Source: Pseudodonghicola xiamenensis DSM 18339
Lineage (GTDB): Bacteria > Pseudomonadota > Alphaproteobacteria > Rhodobacterales > Rhodobacteraceae
Assembly (NCBI RefSeq): GCF_000429365.1
Contig: NZ_KE386893.1
Coordinates: 1,792-65,791 of the forward strand
DNA length: 64,000 nt
Reading direction: 5' to 3'
Positions 1-8,802 of the stretch are shown piece by piece (position 1 is the first letter of the stretch; every line of letters starts with the position of its first letter). Position numbers and translations under genes: made by a program. The notes below the pieces were generated by a model. That model did not search any database. It worked only from the letters and a program-made list of their open reading frames with translations, and was not told where the DNA came from.

Positions 1-318
1 GACCCGGTCCTCGGCGACGATGGCCTGCTGGGCGGTGTGCTCGGAGACGACGGCCTGCTCGGCGGGGTGCTCGGAGACGACGGCCTGCTCGGCGGGGTGA
101 CCGGTGACGATGGTCTTCTGGGGGGCGTGCTGGGCGATGACGGCCTGGTCGACGGCCTGCTGGGCGATGATGGCCTGGTTGATGGTCTGCTGGGCGACGA
201 CGGCCTGGTTGGCGGCCTGATTGGCGGCGATGGCCTGCTTGGCGGTGTCCTGGGTGACGACGGTCTGCTGGGCGGTGTCCTGGGGGATGACGGCCTGCTG
301 GGCGGCCTGCTGGGCTAA
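1..318 (+). CDS. C-terminal end of a tandem-repeat protein, 5' end outside window
   Basis: The reading frame is open from the first base and ends with TAA at 316-318, giving 105 visible residues. After three residues it consists of ten tandem decapeptides of the form L-G-D-D-G-L-(L/V)-(G/D)-G-(V/L), then a final Leu-Gly. Units 5 and 6 carry DG where the others carry GG, and unit 8 has GGD for GDD. The repeat is rich in Gly, Asp and Leu and recalls calcium-binding secreted repeats, but it does not match the RTX nonapeptide exactly. It lies about 1 kb upstream of a type I secretion operon, so it may be a secreted substrate; this is inference. The acidic protein at 1387-2463 ends in a similar Leu-Gly-Asp-rich tail. 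A strong hairpin follows at 335-363. I do not recognise the family. Confidence 0.75.
   Translation, partial: DPVLGDDGLLGGVLGDDGLLGGVLGDDGLLGGVTGDDGLLGGVLGDDGLVDGLLGDDGLVDGLLGDDGLVGGLIGGDGLLGGVLGDDGLLGGVLGDDGLLGGLLG
10..309 (+). repeat. Ten tandem 30-bp coding repeats
   Basis: Ten in-frame 30-base units each encode one decapeptide of the LGDDGLLGGV type. Units 2 and 3 are nearly identical in DNA, while others differ at third positions, so the array has both recent and older duplications. The left end of the array may lie outside the window. Confidence 0.9.
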
Positions 319-334
319 GCCCTGTAAGAAAACA

Positions 335-363
335 GCCCGGGCCGGATTGATGCCGGCCCGGGC
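335..363 (+). terminator. Hairpin terminator after the repeat protein
   Basis: A perfect 11-bp inverted repeat (335-345 with 353-363) encloses a 7-nt loop, starting 16 bases after the TAA of the repeat CDS. The stem is entirely G/C. The downstream T run is poor (GTGTTCT), so rho-independent activity is likely but not certain. Confidence 0.65.
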
Positions 364-538
364 GTGTTCTGCGGGCGACCGTCCCGGGACGAGGGGGCTC
401 CGATCTCGATCGGGCGTCCCTGACCCGGGGCGTCGACAAGATCAGTTAACGCATTCGCTCGTTACTCTCTTCCTGAGTAGGGGCTTGGGTAAGTCCGGTG
501 TTGGGGCGAAGTGTCTCGCACGAAAGGAAAGGTTGAAA

Positions 539-883
539 ATGGCGCTGATGGTCTTGGTCTTTTCCTGTCTGATCGCGACGGTTGTGTCGATCGTTGCCCT
601 GACCGGTTTTGGTGCCGGCTGGGGTGTTGTCCTTCTTCTTTACGCCACTTTGTCGCTGGTTCCGCTGTTCTTCATGGTGCTGGGGGCGGCCTTGCGCAGC
701 ATACATATGGGGGCGGGGCTGGAAGGTCATGCGGATGGCCATGCGGAGAGCCGCGGGGGGCCGCAAACCGCGAAAACCGAGGTGCAGGCGCTGCGACTGT
801 CGTCTGCAATGGCCACCGGCTGGGATGCACGGGGGAGCACCGGCGGAAGAGCGGCGAGTTCGATGACGTCAGATTGTATCTGA
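539..883 (+). CDS. Small two-helix membrane protein of unknown function
   Basis: This 114-residue protein starts at an ATG preceded by AGGAAAGG with 6 nt spacing, so the longer in-frame extension upstream is not needed. Residues about 2-22 and 26-50 form two strongly hydrophobic segments separated by a short Gly-rich turn, with almost no charge before them. The C-terminal half (from about residue 55) is polar, rich in Gly, Ala, His and Arg, and looks disordered. It stands alone between the repeat-protein terminator and the type I secretion operon. No family was recognised. It could be an inner-membrane accessory of the secretion locus, but nothing in its sequence shows this. Confidence 0.6.
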   Translation: MALMVLVFSCLIATVVSIVALTGFGAGWGVVLLLYATLSLVPLFFMVLGAALRSIHMGAGLEGHADGHAESRGGPQTAKTEVQALRLSSAMATGWDARGSTGGRAASSMTSDCI

Positions 884-1386
884 ATTTGAGCCCGCGCGGT
901 TTCGGGATCGTGCGATGATGCGATGCTGTTCCTCATGGAACGCGGTCGTGGAAAGGCAGCTTAAACAAGGCGGCAGGTTTCGGTTGATTCGTGGCGCTTT
1001 GTTGCGGACGGGGATGTCTGGACGGCGAGCGCCGACATCGCTCGGCCCGGGGATAATGCCTGATCCGGGCCGGGTCTGGCGGACGCATTTCAGCCCATGG
1101 AAGAGGCGGATTTTCTGGGGGCATCCGCTGGGAGAGTAAGGGAAAAGTAAGGAATGCGAGGCGCTTAAAACTGGGAACACGATATCGCCGGGAACAGCTG
1201 TAAAACGGCATCAGCCTTGCCGGCAGGCTTAAATAGATCATTGACAGTATGCATGTTGATCTGAATGTTGCGGCCTCGGGTGTTCGCCCGATTTTCCATG
1301 ATTCCTGTGGGTGCCGTTCCCCTCGCAGTTTCGTCTGCTTCGGGAACGTGAGGATATTGTGGTGAGAATAGACCAAGGAGAGGGAC
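884..1386. other. Intergenic stretch upstream of the type I secretion operon
   Basis: About 500 bases carry no convincing gene. The longest plus-strand ORF here (915-1139) has no ribosome binding site and an implausible composition. The stretch holds an 8-bp G/C inverted repeat (1043-1050 with 1065-1072, 14-nt loop), possibly a terminator, and a promoter-like TTGACA at 1241-1246. The segment 1160-1260 is less GC-rich than its surroundings, as expected for a control region. Confidence 0.5.
1241..1269 (+). promoter_or_regulatory. Candidate promoter of the adhesin/type I secretion operon
   Basis: A perfect -35 hexamer TTGACA (1241-1246) is followed after 17 bp by AATGTT (1264-1269), a weak -10 (3 of 6 consensus positions). 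It lies about 120 bp upstream of the TTG start at 1387 in a locally AT-richer segment. The spacing is right but the -10 is poor. Confidence 0.35.
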
Positions 1387-2463
1387 TTGGCTGAAATTTT
1401 TACGTCGTCTGCTGGCGAGACTACGCGAACGGTGGCAACGGAACTGAGGCTTGATCAGCCGGCGGATGTCTATTTCGGCGCGGCAGATCCCGGTATTGCG
1501 TTCTATGAAAAGAGCGGTCCGGATCTCAATGTGACTTTCCTGGATGGTTCCAGCGTCCTGCTCAGAGACTTTTTCGTCATTGGCGAAGGCGGTGGATATA
1601 ACCGGTTGCTTAATGGCAATGGTGGCGCCGAGGAAATCACCGGTTTGGTTGCGCCGGAGCCTTTGGTTGACACCACGGTTGTATCCTCGCATGCGCCGGA
1701 GGATGCTCCTTCGGAGCCCGCAGCGGTATCTGAGCCCACCCCCGAACCTGTGCCTGCGCCAGAGCCTGCTCCGGCGGCCTTCTCTCCCGCGACTTCTGTT
1801 CCCGTGGCGTCGGATCGCCCGACGGTGGATGTCGAATGGGATGGTGCCGATGGTGCTGGGGCTGGCGCCGTGGAAGAGAGCGGTGCCGGGGACGGTCATG
1901 GCTTTGGCGGCAACGGGCTGTTCAACGGTATCGGCTTGGACAAGCTGCTGTTCGGTGCAGCCCTGGTCGGGACCGCGTCTCTGGCGTTCGGCGATTGGAG
2001 CGATTCCGACCCGGTGGTTCCCGACGCGACGCCTGACGCGGAGACCCCGTCTGCTGAAGAAGAGGACGCATCCACGGCTGAGGACGATACCGTCCTGGCT
2101 GAAACGGATGCAGTCGATGCCGAGGCTGCCGATGCCGCTGATAGCTCGGCTGCCGATGCCGGGACCATGGATGACGAGACGGCCGCCTATGTCGGCCTGC
2201 TTCTCGGGGATGATCTGTCCACGGAGGATCTGATTGTCGGTGCCGATGGAGAGGCTGCGATGGCCGAGCCCAGCGAAGATGCGATGGACGAGGTTGATCC
2301 GGCGGCTGAAGAGCTTGGCGCGGACGGCGGGGCTGCGGCTGCCGCCGATGATGCAGCTTTCTTGTTGATCGACGACGGTGGCGACGTGCTTGGGCTGCTG
2401 CTTGAGGATGGCGGGCTTCTGGACGACAGCTTGATGACCGGAAACTCGGAGGTGCTGGGGTAA
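1387..2463 (+). CDS. BapA-prefix-like acidic protein, putative type I secreted surface protein
   Basis: This 358-residue protein begins with TTG; AGGAGAGG lies about 5 nt upstream and no better start exists. Residues about 15-75 resemble the N-terminal prefix domain of BapA-type adhesins: a beta-rich stretch ending in a phrase of the kind DLNVTFLDGSSVLLRDFF. A proline/glutamate-rich linker follows (about 95-145), then a Gly-rich patch around 160-195 and a very acidic Ala/Asp/Glu tail. The extreme C-terminus has LLIDDGGD and LLEDGGLLDD elements that recall the repeat protein at the window start. No signal peptide is evident, as expected for a type I substrate. Unlike full-length BapA adhesins it has no large Ig-like repeat region. 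It precedes tolC by 203 bp. The role as a secreted or cell-retained adhesin component is inferred. Confidence 0.6.
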   Translation: MAEIFTSSAGETTRTVATELRLDQPADVYFGAADPGIAFYEKSGPDLNVTFLDGSSVLLRDFFVIGEGGGYNRLLNGNGGAEEITGLVAPEPLVDTTVVSSHAPEDAPSEPAAVSEPTPEPVPAPEPAPAAFSPATSVPVASDRPTVDVEWDGADGAGAGAVEESGAGDGHGFGGNGLFNGIGLDKLLFGAALVGTASLAFGDWSDSDPVVPDATPDAETPSAEEEDASTAEDDTVLAETDAVDAEAADAADSSAADAGTMDDETAAYVGLLLGDDLSTEDLIVGADGEAAMAEPSEDAMDEVDPAAEELGADGGAAAAADDAAFLLIDDGGDVLGLLLEDGGLLDDSLMTGNSEVLG

Positions 2464-2666
2464 CGCCGCCGGTCGTGCCCCTGGCGCCGGTTCTGCCGGG
2501 GAAGGGGGCGGCATCGGGTTGGGCCGTCATTTGCTTCAGAAGAAGCATCTCTGTCGGGGCAGGGCCGCTTGGGGGTGGTGCGTCGGCGGAAGCCCCAGGG
2601 GCTGAATTCGTATTCGTTGATTTGTTCGCGACGGTGCTGCTGTCGTAACCCAGGGAAAAGATTGAG

Positions 2667-4007
2667 TTGGAATTGCCGCTGAATCGAAATGCCGAACCTT
2701 TTTCCGTCTGGTCCGTTTTCGGCCGCAGGAAAGGGCGCGATCTGGTTGTGCGACGCACTGCGCTGCGTTCCGTGGCGCTTGCCGCGCTGGTGCTGAGCTG
2801 TGTGGCGGTCGGTCCGGTCGGGGCGCAGAGCCTGCGAGAGGCCGTTCTGATCGGGACCCGGCGCGATCCGTCGATCGCCTCCCTGCGTCAGCAGGTGGCG
2901 GCTGAAACCTCGAATGTCGAGATCGCCAAGGATGCCCGGCGGCCGCAATTCAGCCTGTCTGGGGATACCGGTTACGACGACGACGATCTGGGCCTCAATC
3001 TCACGGTGACCCAACTGCTCGCCGACTGGGGGCTGTCCAAGAGCGAGATCGCTTCGGCCGAGGCGCGGCGGGTCAAGGTGGTGGCGGAATTGAAATCCGA
3101 GGTCGAGGATTTCACTCTGTCGATGGCACAGCTTTACTTCGAACTCGATATGGCGCGGCTCAAGATCGACCGGACGGTGGATTATGTCGCCTTCGCCAAC
3201 CGGCTTGAACGTTATTCGCGCGAACGGGTCGGGGCGGGGCTGGCGAACAGCTCGGAAGTCGCCCGCGCGCGGCTCGAGATTTCTCGGGCTGAGGAAGAGC
3301 TTTATCAGCTGCGCAGCGACCGCGATATCGCCGCCGCCGAGGCCGAGTTCCTGCTCGGCCAAAAGCTGGCCAATATCTCGGCGCCGCCGAACCTGGGGTT
3401 CCGCGAGAGGTTGCAGTCCAACAGTCAGGTCATTGGTGCCGTGGTGGGTGCGCCATCCTATGTTGCCGCCTCGGCGGATGTCTCGATTGCCCAGGCCTCG
3501 GTCCGGGCCGCCAAGGCGTCCCGTCTCCCGAAACTGCAGTTGCAGGCCACGGTGCGGCAGGACCTGACCGGGGGCCGGTCGCGGTCCAGCTCGGCGGGCC
3601 TTTCCGCTGGTGTCGATCTGACCTCGAGCAGCTTTCGGGGGCGGGCCGTGATCGCGGCGGATCAGCGGCTGAAGGCGGCACAGCAGGCGTTGCGCGCGGT
3701 CGAGCGGGATTTGCAGAACGACGCGCGGACCTATCGCCAGAAACTCGAGGCGCTGAGCGTCTCGGCGGCCTCGCTCAAGGGGCAGGTCGCCGACTCCAAG
3801 GTCGTCCTGCAGTCCTTCGAAGAACAATTCCGGATCGGTCGGCGCGACCTTCTCGATCTGCTGAGTACGGGGCGCGATCTCTACGAGGCCGAGATCTCCG
3901 AGATCGACCTGAACGACGAGATGAAACAGACGGAATACAAGGCGGCGCATTCCGTCGGCCTGCTCGGGTCTTTGCTGTTGGGGGCTGGGCACGGAAAACG
4001 TGGCTAG
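2667..4007 (+). CDS. TolC-family outer membrane protein of type I secretion
   Basis: This outer-membrane channel protein has 446 residues. A TTG start at 2667 lies 7 nt after AGGGAAAAG. The N-terminus has Arg residues, then a hydrophobic stretch (about 32-50) ending in VGPVGAQ, a plausible signal peptide though with a long n-region; a later start is possible. The mature part begins SLREAVLIGTRRDPSIASLRQQ, the usual TolC opening helix, and contains two helical hairpin repeats with long coiled segments (about 200-240 and 325-400) typical of the periplasmic tunnel. A short gap and a good RBS separate it from the ABC exporter gene, so the two are likely co-transcribed. It would form the outer-membrane exit with the ABC and HlyD-like partners. 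It is close to the LapE/AggA group by context. Confidence 0.88.
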   Translation: MELPLNRNAEPFSVWSVFGRRKGRDLVVRRTALRSVALAALVLSCVAVGPVGAQSLREAVLIGTRRDPSIASLRQQVAAETSNVEIAKDARRPQFSLSGDTGYDDDDLGLNLTVTQLLADWGLSKSEIASAEARRVKVVAELKSEVEDFTLSMAQLYFELDMARLKIDRTVDYVAFANRLERYSRERVGAGLANSSEVARARLEISRAEEELYQLRSDRDIAAAEAEFLLGQKLANISAPPNLGFRERLQSNSQVIGAVVGAPSYVAASADVSIAQASVRAAKASRLPKLQLQATVRQDLTGGRSRSSSAGLSAGVDLTSSSFRGRAVIAADQRLKAAQQALRAVERDLQNDARTYRQKLEALSVSAASLKGQVADSKVVLQSFEEQFRIGRRDLLDLLSTGRDLYEAEISEIDLNDEMKQTEYKAAHSVGLLGSLLLGAGHGKRG

Positions 4008-4064
4008 GTCGGGCCGGCGGCGAGGCCGTTTGCCTGAGACCGGGTAAGAGAGGAAGGAAACCGT

Positions 4065-6200
4065 ATGGTGGCGAAAGCTGATAGAGATCCCCTCGTGACC
4101 GGGTTGGTCCTGTTGTGCCACTTCCATGAGTGCGACATTTCCGAGGCGAAACTGACCGATGGCTTGCCGCTGCACGAGGGCAAGTTGCCGATGCCGTCGA
4201 TCCCGCAGGCCTTGCGGCGGGCAAATATGGCAGGGCGGGTGATCGAGACCGGGCTTGCCGATATCTCGGCCTATGCCTTGCCGGCGCTGCTGCTGCTGCG
4301 CGATGACAAATGTCTGCTGCTCGAGGATTTGGACGCTGAAACGGCCATCGTGGTGCTGCCCGAGACTGCGGGCGGGCGGATCGAACTGCCCCGGGCCGAA
4401 CTGGAGGCGGATTACCTTGGCCGGGCGGTGATCGCCAAACCGGTGGATGTGGTGTCTTCCCGTGTCGGCAAGATGCTGGGGGACGACAAGCATCACTGGA
4501 TCATCGGGCCGGTGCTGCGCAACTGGCCGATTTACCGCGATGTGTTGCTGGCCTCGCTGATGGCGAATGTGCTGGCGATCTTCTCAGCGATCTTCTCGAT
4601 GCAGGTCTATGACCGCGTGGTGCCGAACCAGGCGTTCGATACCTTGTGGATTCTGGCCAGCGGCGTCGGGCTTGCGGTCGTGCTGGAGTTCGTGCTGCGG
4701 GTGATGCGGGCGCGGCTGCTGGATATCTCGGGGCGGGATCTGGATCTGAAGCTCTCCAAGCAATTGTTCCACAGGGTCGCCAATCTGCGGCTGTCGCATC
4801 AGCCGGCCTCGGTGGGGGTGTTTGCCAGCCAGGTCCGCGGTTTTTCGAGCGTGCGGGAATTCCTGACCTCCTCCACCGTGGCGATCGCCTGTGATCTGCC
4901 CTTCACGATCATTTTCTTCTGCGTGCTCTGGTTCGTCGGCGGGTCGGTGGCGCTGGTGACGGTGCTTGGGGCGATCGCCATCGTCACGCCGGGTATCGTG
5001 CTGCAGCGCTATCTGGCGAAGATGGCAAAGCAAAATACCCGGGAGGGGGCGGCGCTCAACGGTCTGCTGCTCGAGGCGGTCTCCAGCCTGGAAACGCTCA
5101 AGGCGGCGCGGGCCGAGACGCGCATGGAAAAGGCCTATGATCAGCTGACCGCCACGGCAGCGGCCTCGGGCATCCGGGCCCGGCGGGTGACCGCCTTCCT
5201 GAACCAATGGTCGTCCTCGGCGCAGCAGGTGGCTTATATCTTCGTGATCATCGCCGGGGTCTATCAGATCAGCGCCGGCAACCTGACTGTCGGCGGCCTG
5301 ATCGCCTGTTCGCTGCTGTCCGGCCGGGCGCTGTCTCCGGTCACCAAACTCAGCGGGTTGCTGGCGAAATGGCAGCAGGTCAAGAGCGCGATGGAAAGCC
5401 TGGACGAGGTGATGAGCCTGCCGATCGAGCGCGATGACGATCGTCATTACGTGCGGGCGAACAATCTGCACGGTGCCTATGTGCTGGAAGATGTCAAATA
5501 CAGCCATGACCCGGATCAGGGCGATGCGCTGGCGATCAAGGCGTTCAAGATTGATGCCGGGGAAAAGCTGGCGCTGCTTGGGGCCAATGGCGCCGGCAAG
5601 TCGACGCTGATGCGGGTGCTGTCCGGCATGGTCGATCCGCAATCGGGCTCCGTGCGTGTTGACGGCCTGTCGATGAGCCAGATCGACCCGATCGACCGCC
5701 GCCGCCAGATCGGCTATCTGCCGCAGAACGCGGCGCTGTTCCAAGGGACCCTGCGAGACAACCTGAGCCTCGATCAGGGCGGGCACAGCGATGAGGAGAT
5801 GCTGGCGGCGCTGGATGCCGTCGGCCTGGGCCGTTTCGTGCGCAAGCATGTGCGCGGCCTCGACATGAAGATCCTCGGGTCGGGCAATGTCTCCGGTGGG
5901 CAGAAGCAGGCGATCGCCCTGGCGCGGATCGTGTTGCAGGATCCGCAGATCGTCATTCTCGACGAACCGACCTCGGCCTTCGATCAGGTGAATGAGGCGC
6001 GGGTGGTCAAGTTCCTGTCGAAATGGCTGGAAGGACGCACCGTGATCCTGTCGACCCACAAGAAGGAATTGCTGGCGCTGACCCCGCGGGCGGTGGTGCT
6101 GAAGGATGGCTGCATCGTCCACGATGACAGCCTGCGCAACATCCTGGCCCAGACCCAGCGCGCGGCAAGCGCGGTACAGACGATTAAGGCAGTGAAATGA
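4065..6200 (+). CDS. Type I secretion ABC transporter, permease and ATPase
   Basis: The protein has 711 residues, the usual size for LapB/HlyB-type exporters. Residues 1-130 form a C39-peptidase-like domain without a recognisable catalytic Cys-His pair, as in exporters of uncleaved substrates. A six-helix transmembrane domain (about 155-440) follows. The ATPase domain has Walker A GANGAGKS (K512), signature SGGQ (S610), Walker B ending ILDEP (D633, E634) and the switch histidine H665. All catalytic motifs are intact. The start ATG at 4065 has GGAAGGAAA upstream. The stop overlaps the ATG of the adaptor gene by 4 bp, so translation is coupled. It would energise export of unfolded protein directly from cytoplasm to exterior; the neighbouring acidic and repeat proteins are candidate substrates. 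Confidence 0.93.
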   Translation: MVAKADRDPLVTGLVLLCHFHECDISEAKLTDGLPLHEGKLPMPSIPQALRRANMAGRVIETGLADISAYALPALLLLRDDKCLLLEDLDAETAIVVLPETAGGRIELPRAELEADYLGRAVIAKPVDVVSSRVGKMLGDDKHHWIIGPVLRNWPIYRDVLLASLMANVLAIFSAIFSMQVYDRVVPNQAFDTLWILASGVGLAVVLEFVLRVMRARLLDISGRDLDLKLSKQLFHRVANLRLSHQPASVGVFASQVRGFSSVREFLTSSTVAIACDLPFTIIFFCVLWFVGGSVALVTVLGAIAIVTPGIVLQRYLAKMAKQNTREGAALNGLLLEAVSSLETLKAARAETRMEKAYDQLTATAAASGIRARRVTAFLNQWSSSAQQVAYIFVIIAGVYQISAGNLTVGGLIACSLLSGRALSPVTKLSGLLAKWQQVKSAMESLDEVMSLPIERDDDRHYVRANNLHGAYVLEDVKYSHDPDQGDALAIKAFKIDAGEKLALLGANGAGKSTLMRVLSGMVDPQSGSVRVDGLSMSQIDPIDRRRQIGYLPQNAALFQGTLRDNLSLDQGGHSDEEMLAALDAVGLGRFVRKHVRGLDMKILGSGNVSGGQKQAIALARIVLQDPQIVILDEPTSAFDQVNEARVVKFLSKWLEGRTVILSTHKKELLALTPRAVVLKDGCIVHDDSLRNILAQTQRAASAVQTIKAVK

Positions 6201-7372
6201 GCAGTTCCAGCGAACGGCTACTCGCCGATCTAGATGGCAATTATCGCCGCCAGGCATTGCGCGCGGCGCGGCAGACGGTCTGGATGATGTGCGCGGTTCT
6301 GGTGATCGCCATTCTCTGGGCGTCGATTGCCCAGATCAGCGAGATTACCCGCGGTTTCGGCACCGTGATCCCGATGCGTCGGATGCAGGTGATCCAGAGC
6401 CTGGAGGGGGGCATCCTGTCCGAACTCCTGGTGAACGAGGGGGATATCGTCAAGGAAGGCGATATCCTTGTTCGGATCGACCGCACCCGCTTCCTGTCTG
6501 CCTTCCGTGAGACCGAGGCCGAGATTGCCACCCTCAAGGCGGAGATCGCCCGGCTCGAGGCCGAGGTGCTGGAACAGGACGACGTTGAGTTCTCGGAGAC
6601 CGTTGATGATGCGGCGCAGCGCGACGAGGCGCGCCTGTTCATTGCGCGGCGCAACAAGCTGGAGGAATCCATTGCTGCGCTGGAGGTCGAGCGGGAGATC
6701 CTCGACAAGCAGATCGAGGCCACATCGCCGTTGGTCGAGACCGGGTCGGTCAGCCGGGTGGAGCTTTATCGTCTGCAGCAGCAGGCGGCGGCACTGGCCG
6801 GCAAGGTGACCGGGCTGCGCAACTCCTATGTGCAGGACGCCTATGACGATCTGGTCGACAAGAAGGCTCGGCTGGTGTCGCTGCAGCAGGTGCTGGTGCA
6901 GCGCCGCGACCAGTTGGAACGCACCAACATCCGGGCCCGGGTGTCGGGCCGGGTGAACAATGTGAACATCACCACCATTGGCGGCGTCGTGCAGCCCGGC
7001 GAGCCGATCATGGAGGTGACGCCGATCGACGACAAGCTGCTGATCGAGGCCAAGGTGCTGCCGCGGGATGTTGCCTTCGTCACCCCGGGGATGAGCGCCA
7101 GCGTCAAGATCACCGCTTATGACTACGCGGTCTATGGCGATCTGCGGGGCACCGTGACGCAGATCAGCGAAGACACGGTCGAGGAACAATCCATGACCGG
7201 GAATGCGGCCTATTACCGGGTGATGGTGACAACCGACAAAAATTATCTCGAGGCGGGGGGAGAGCAATATCCGATCCGTCCGGGGATGGTTGCCGACGTC
7301 GATATCGAAACCGGAAAACGCTCTGTTCTGGGCTATCTGCTGCGGCCGCTGCTCAGGGCGCAGTTGCGGTAA
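6197..7372 (+). CDS. HlyD-family periplasmic adaptor of type I secretion
   Basis: A 391-residue membrane-fusion protein. One transmembrane helix (about residues 30-48) follows a short cytoplasmic tail. A lipoyl-like half-motif is near 75-95, a long alpha-helical hairpin runs from about 100 to 245, and the second lipoyl half and beta-barrel follow (about 250-375). The phrase RARVSGRVNNVNITTIGGVVQPG is cut here as two recognisable parts, RARVSGRV and GGVVQPGEP, both typical of HlyD/LapC. Its ATG overlaps the ABC gene stop (ATGA). It joins the ABC exporter to the TolC-like channel. The next gene, the Tad secretin, starts 68 bp downstream with no clear terminator between, so read-through into the pilus locus is possible. 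Confidence 0.92.
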   Translation: MSSSSERLLADLDGNYRRQALRAARQTVWMMCAVLVIAILWASIAQISEITRGFGTVIPMRRMQVIQSLEGGILSELLVNEGDIVKEGDILVRIDRTRFLSAFRETEAEIATLKAEIARLEAEVLEQDDVEFSETVDDAAQRDEARLFIARRNKLEESIAALEVEREILDKQIEATSPLVETGSVSRVELYRLQQQAAALAGKVTGLRNSYVQDAYDDLVDKKARLVSLQQVLVQRRDQLERTNIRARVSGRVNNVNITTIGGVVQPGEPIMEVTPIDDKLLIEAKVLPRDVAFVTPGMSASVKITAYDYAVYGDLRGTVTQISEDTVEEQSMTGNAAYYRVMVTTDKNYLEAGGEQYPIRPGMVADVDIETGKRSVLGYLLRPLLRAQLR

Positions 7373-7440
7373 TCGGACATGAGAGAGCTCAAGCTTGAAA
7401 ACAGCCGGCCGGCGTTGCCAGGGCATCGAGAGGAATGGAC

Positions 7441-8802
7441 ATGAAAAGCGTGGTGACGATGTCGAGCGCGAGGCGGGCGGCGATGCGCCTGCTGGGGCTG
7501 GCCGGTCTGGTCTGGTTCGGCCTGGCTGGGGCGAGCCTGGCGCAGACGGTCCTTTCGGTGGACAAGAAGCGTATCGAGCTGAATGTCAGCGAGGCGAAGT
7601 TCCTGAAACTTGAGACCCCGGCCAAGGCTGTTTTCCTGTCGAACCCGGGGGTGGCCGATATTGATCTGCAATCGACCAGTTATATCTATCTGATCGGCAA
7701 GTCGGTGGGAGAGACCACGCTTTTTGTGCTGGGGGATGACGAGACCCCGCAGTTGAGCACGACGATTTCGGTGGGCATAGATGCCGACAGGCTGACCCGC
7801 GCGGCGCGGGGGGCGATCAGCGGCGGCAATGTCTCGGTCACCTCGCGCGACGGGGCGATTTTCCTGCAGGGCCGGGTGCCGTCGCCTGTCGATATCTCCA
7901 GCGCCGAAGATGTGGTGATGGCTTTGACCGGGCCGAATGCGGTGGTTGTCAACCGAATTGAGCTGGCGCAATCGGCGCAGGTGAATCTGCAGGTGAAAAT
8001 CGCTGAGGTCTCGCGCACGATCAGCGATGATCTGGGGTTCAGCATCAATGGCTCCGGCCGGCACGGCAGCATCAGTTCTCCGACCTCAGATATCGTCAAC
8101 GGCTTTGCCATGTCGGTGACGCCGACCTCGGTGAATGTGAACTTCCTGCTGAATGCCCTGTCGCAGCGCGGGCTGGTCAGCATCCTGTCCGAACCCAACC
8201 TGACCGCAAGGTCGGGGGAGACGGCGAATTTCCTGGCCGGCGGGCAAATCCCCTATCGGATGGGCACCGATGACAACGACAATGCCACGGTCCAGTTGCA
8301 ACCCTATGGGGTGGAGCTGCAATTCACGCCGGTGGTGCTGGACGGTGGCCGGATCGAGATCGAGCTCGAGACCAAGGTGAGCGAAATCGACAAGGCCAAT
8401 TCCGACAGTACCGATGTTGGCCCGGCGTTGACCGAACGCAGCGCCTCGACAACGGTTGAGGTCGGCTCCGGGCAGAGCTTCGCGATTGCCGGCATGTTCC
8501 AGAGCGGGACGCAGCAGGCATTGGGCGGATTTCCGGGGCTTGTCGACCTTCCGGTGATCGGGGCCTTGTTCCGGTCGTCATCGTTCTCCCGCGGAGAGAC
8601 CGAGCTGGTGGTGATCGTCACGCCCTATCTGGTGGAACCGGGTAGCCCGGGCAGTTTCACCACGCCAGTCGATGGCCTGAAGCCCGTCGGCGGGGTGGAA
8701 CAATGGGGCATGGGGCGATTTACCCGTCCGCTCAAGCCGGGGCAGGACAGGGGCCAGTCCCGTGTCCGCACAACCAGCGGCGGGGGGTTCCGGCTGCAAT
8801 GA
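7441..8802 (+). CDS. cpaC: CpaC/RcpA-type Tad pilus secretin
   Basis: The outer-membrane secretin of the Tad (Flp) pilus, 453 residues from the chosen start. I prefer ATG 7441 over 7435 because GAGAGGA at 7428-7433 gives 7 nt spacing only to the later one. A signal peptide ends near ASLAQT. The N-terminal domain (about 30-105) is the pilus assembly N-domain, followed by a BON-like segment (about 110-175). The secretin core (about 180-420) shows the phrases SILSEPNLTARSGE, FLAGGQIPY and VTPYLVEP that mark type II/III secretion family channels. The next gene begins on its stop codon. It would be the conduit for the pilus across the outer membrane, working with the CpaD-like lipoprotein and CpaB. 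Confidence 0.93.
   Translation: MKSVVTMSSARRAAMRLLGLAGLVWFGLAGASLAQTVLSVDKKRIELNVSEAKFLKLETPAKAVFLSNPGVADIDLQSTSYIYLIGKSVGETTLFVLGDDETPQLSTTISVGIDADRLTRAARGAISGGNVSVTSRDGAIFLQGRVPSPVDISSAEDVVMALTGPNAVVVNRIELAQSAQVNLQVKIAEVSRTISDDLGFSINGSGRHGSISSPTSDIVNGFAMSVTPTSVNVNFLLNALSQRGLVSILSEPNLTARSGETANFLAGGQIPYRMGTDDNDNATVQLQPYGVELQFTPVVLDGGRIEIELETKVSEIDKANSDSTDVGPALTERSASTTVEVGSGQSFAIAGMFQSGTQQALGGFPGLVDLPVIGALFRSSSFSRGETELVVIVTPYLVEPGSPGSFTTPVDGLKPVGGVEQWGMGRFTRPLKPGQDRGQSRVRTTSGGGFRLQ

Noticed and set aside
10..309. Possible CRISPR array
   Set aside because: The 30-bp units are contiguous, without spacers, stay in one reading frame and encode a regular decapeptide, so this is a coding repeat.
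915..1139. 74-codon plus-strand ORF
   Set aside because: No RBS, no hydrophobic or domain pattern, and it contains a hairpin; more likely non-coding.
2187..4496. Minus-strand open frame of 769 codons across tolC
   Set aside because: It lies opposite the TolC-like gene and the start of the ABC gene, both with clear motifs; no domain or RBS is visible.
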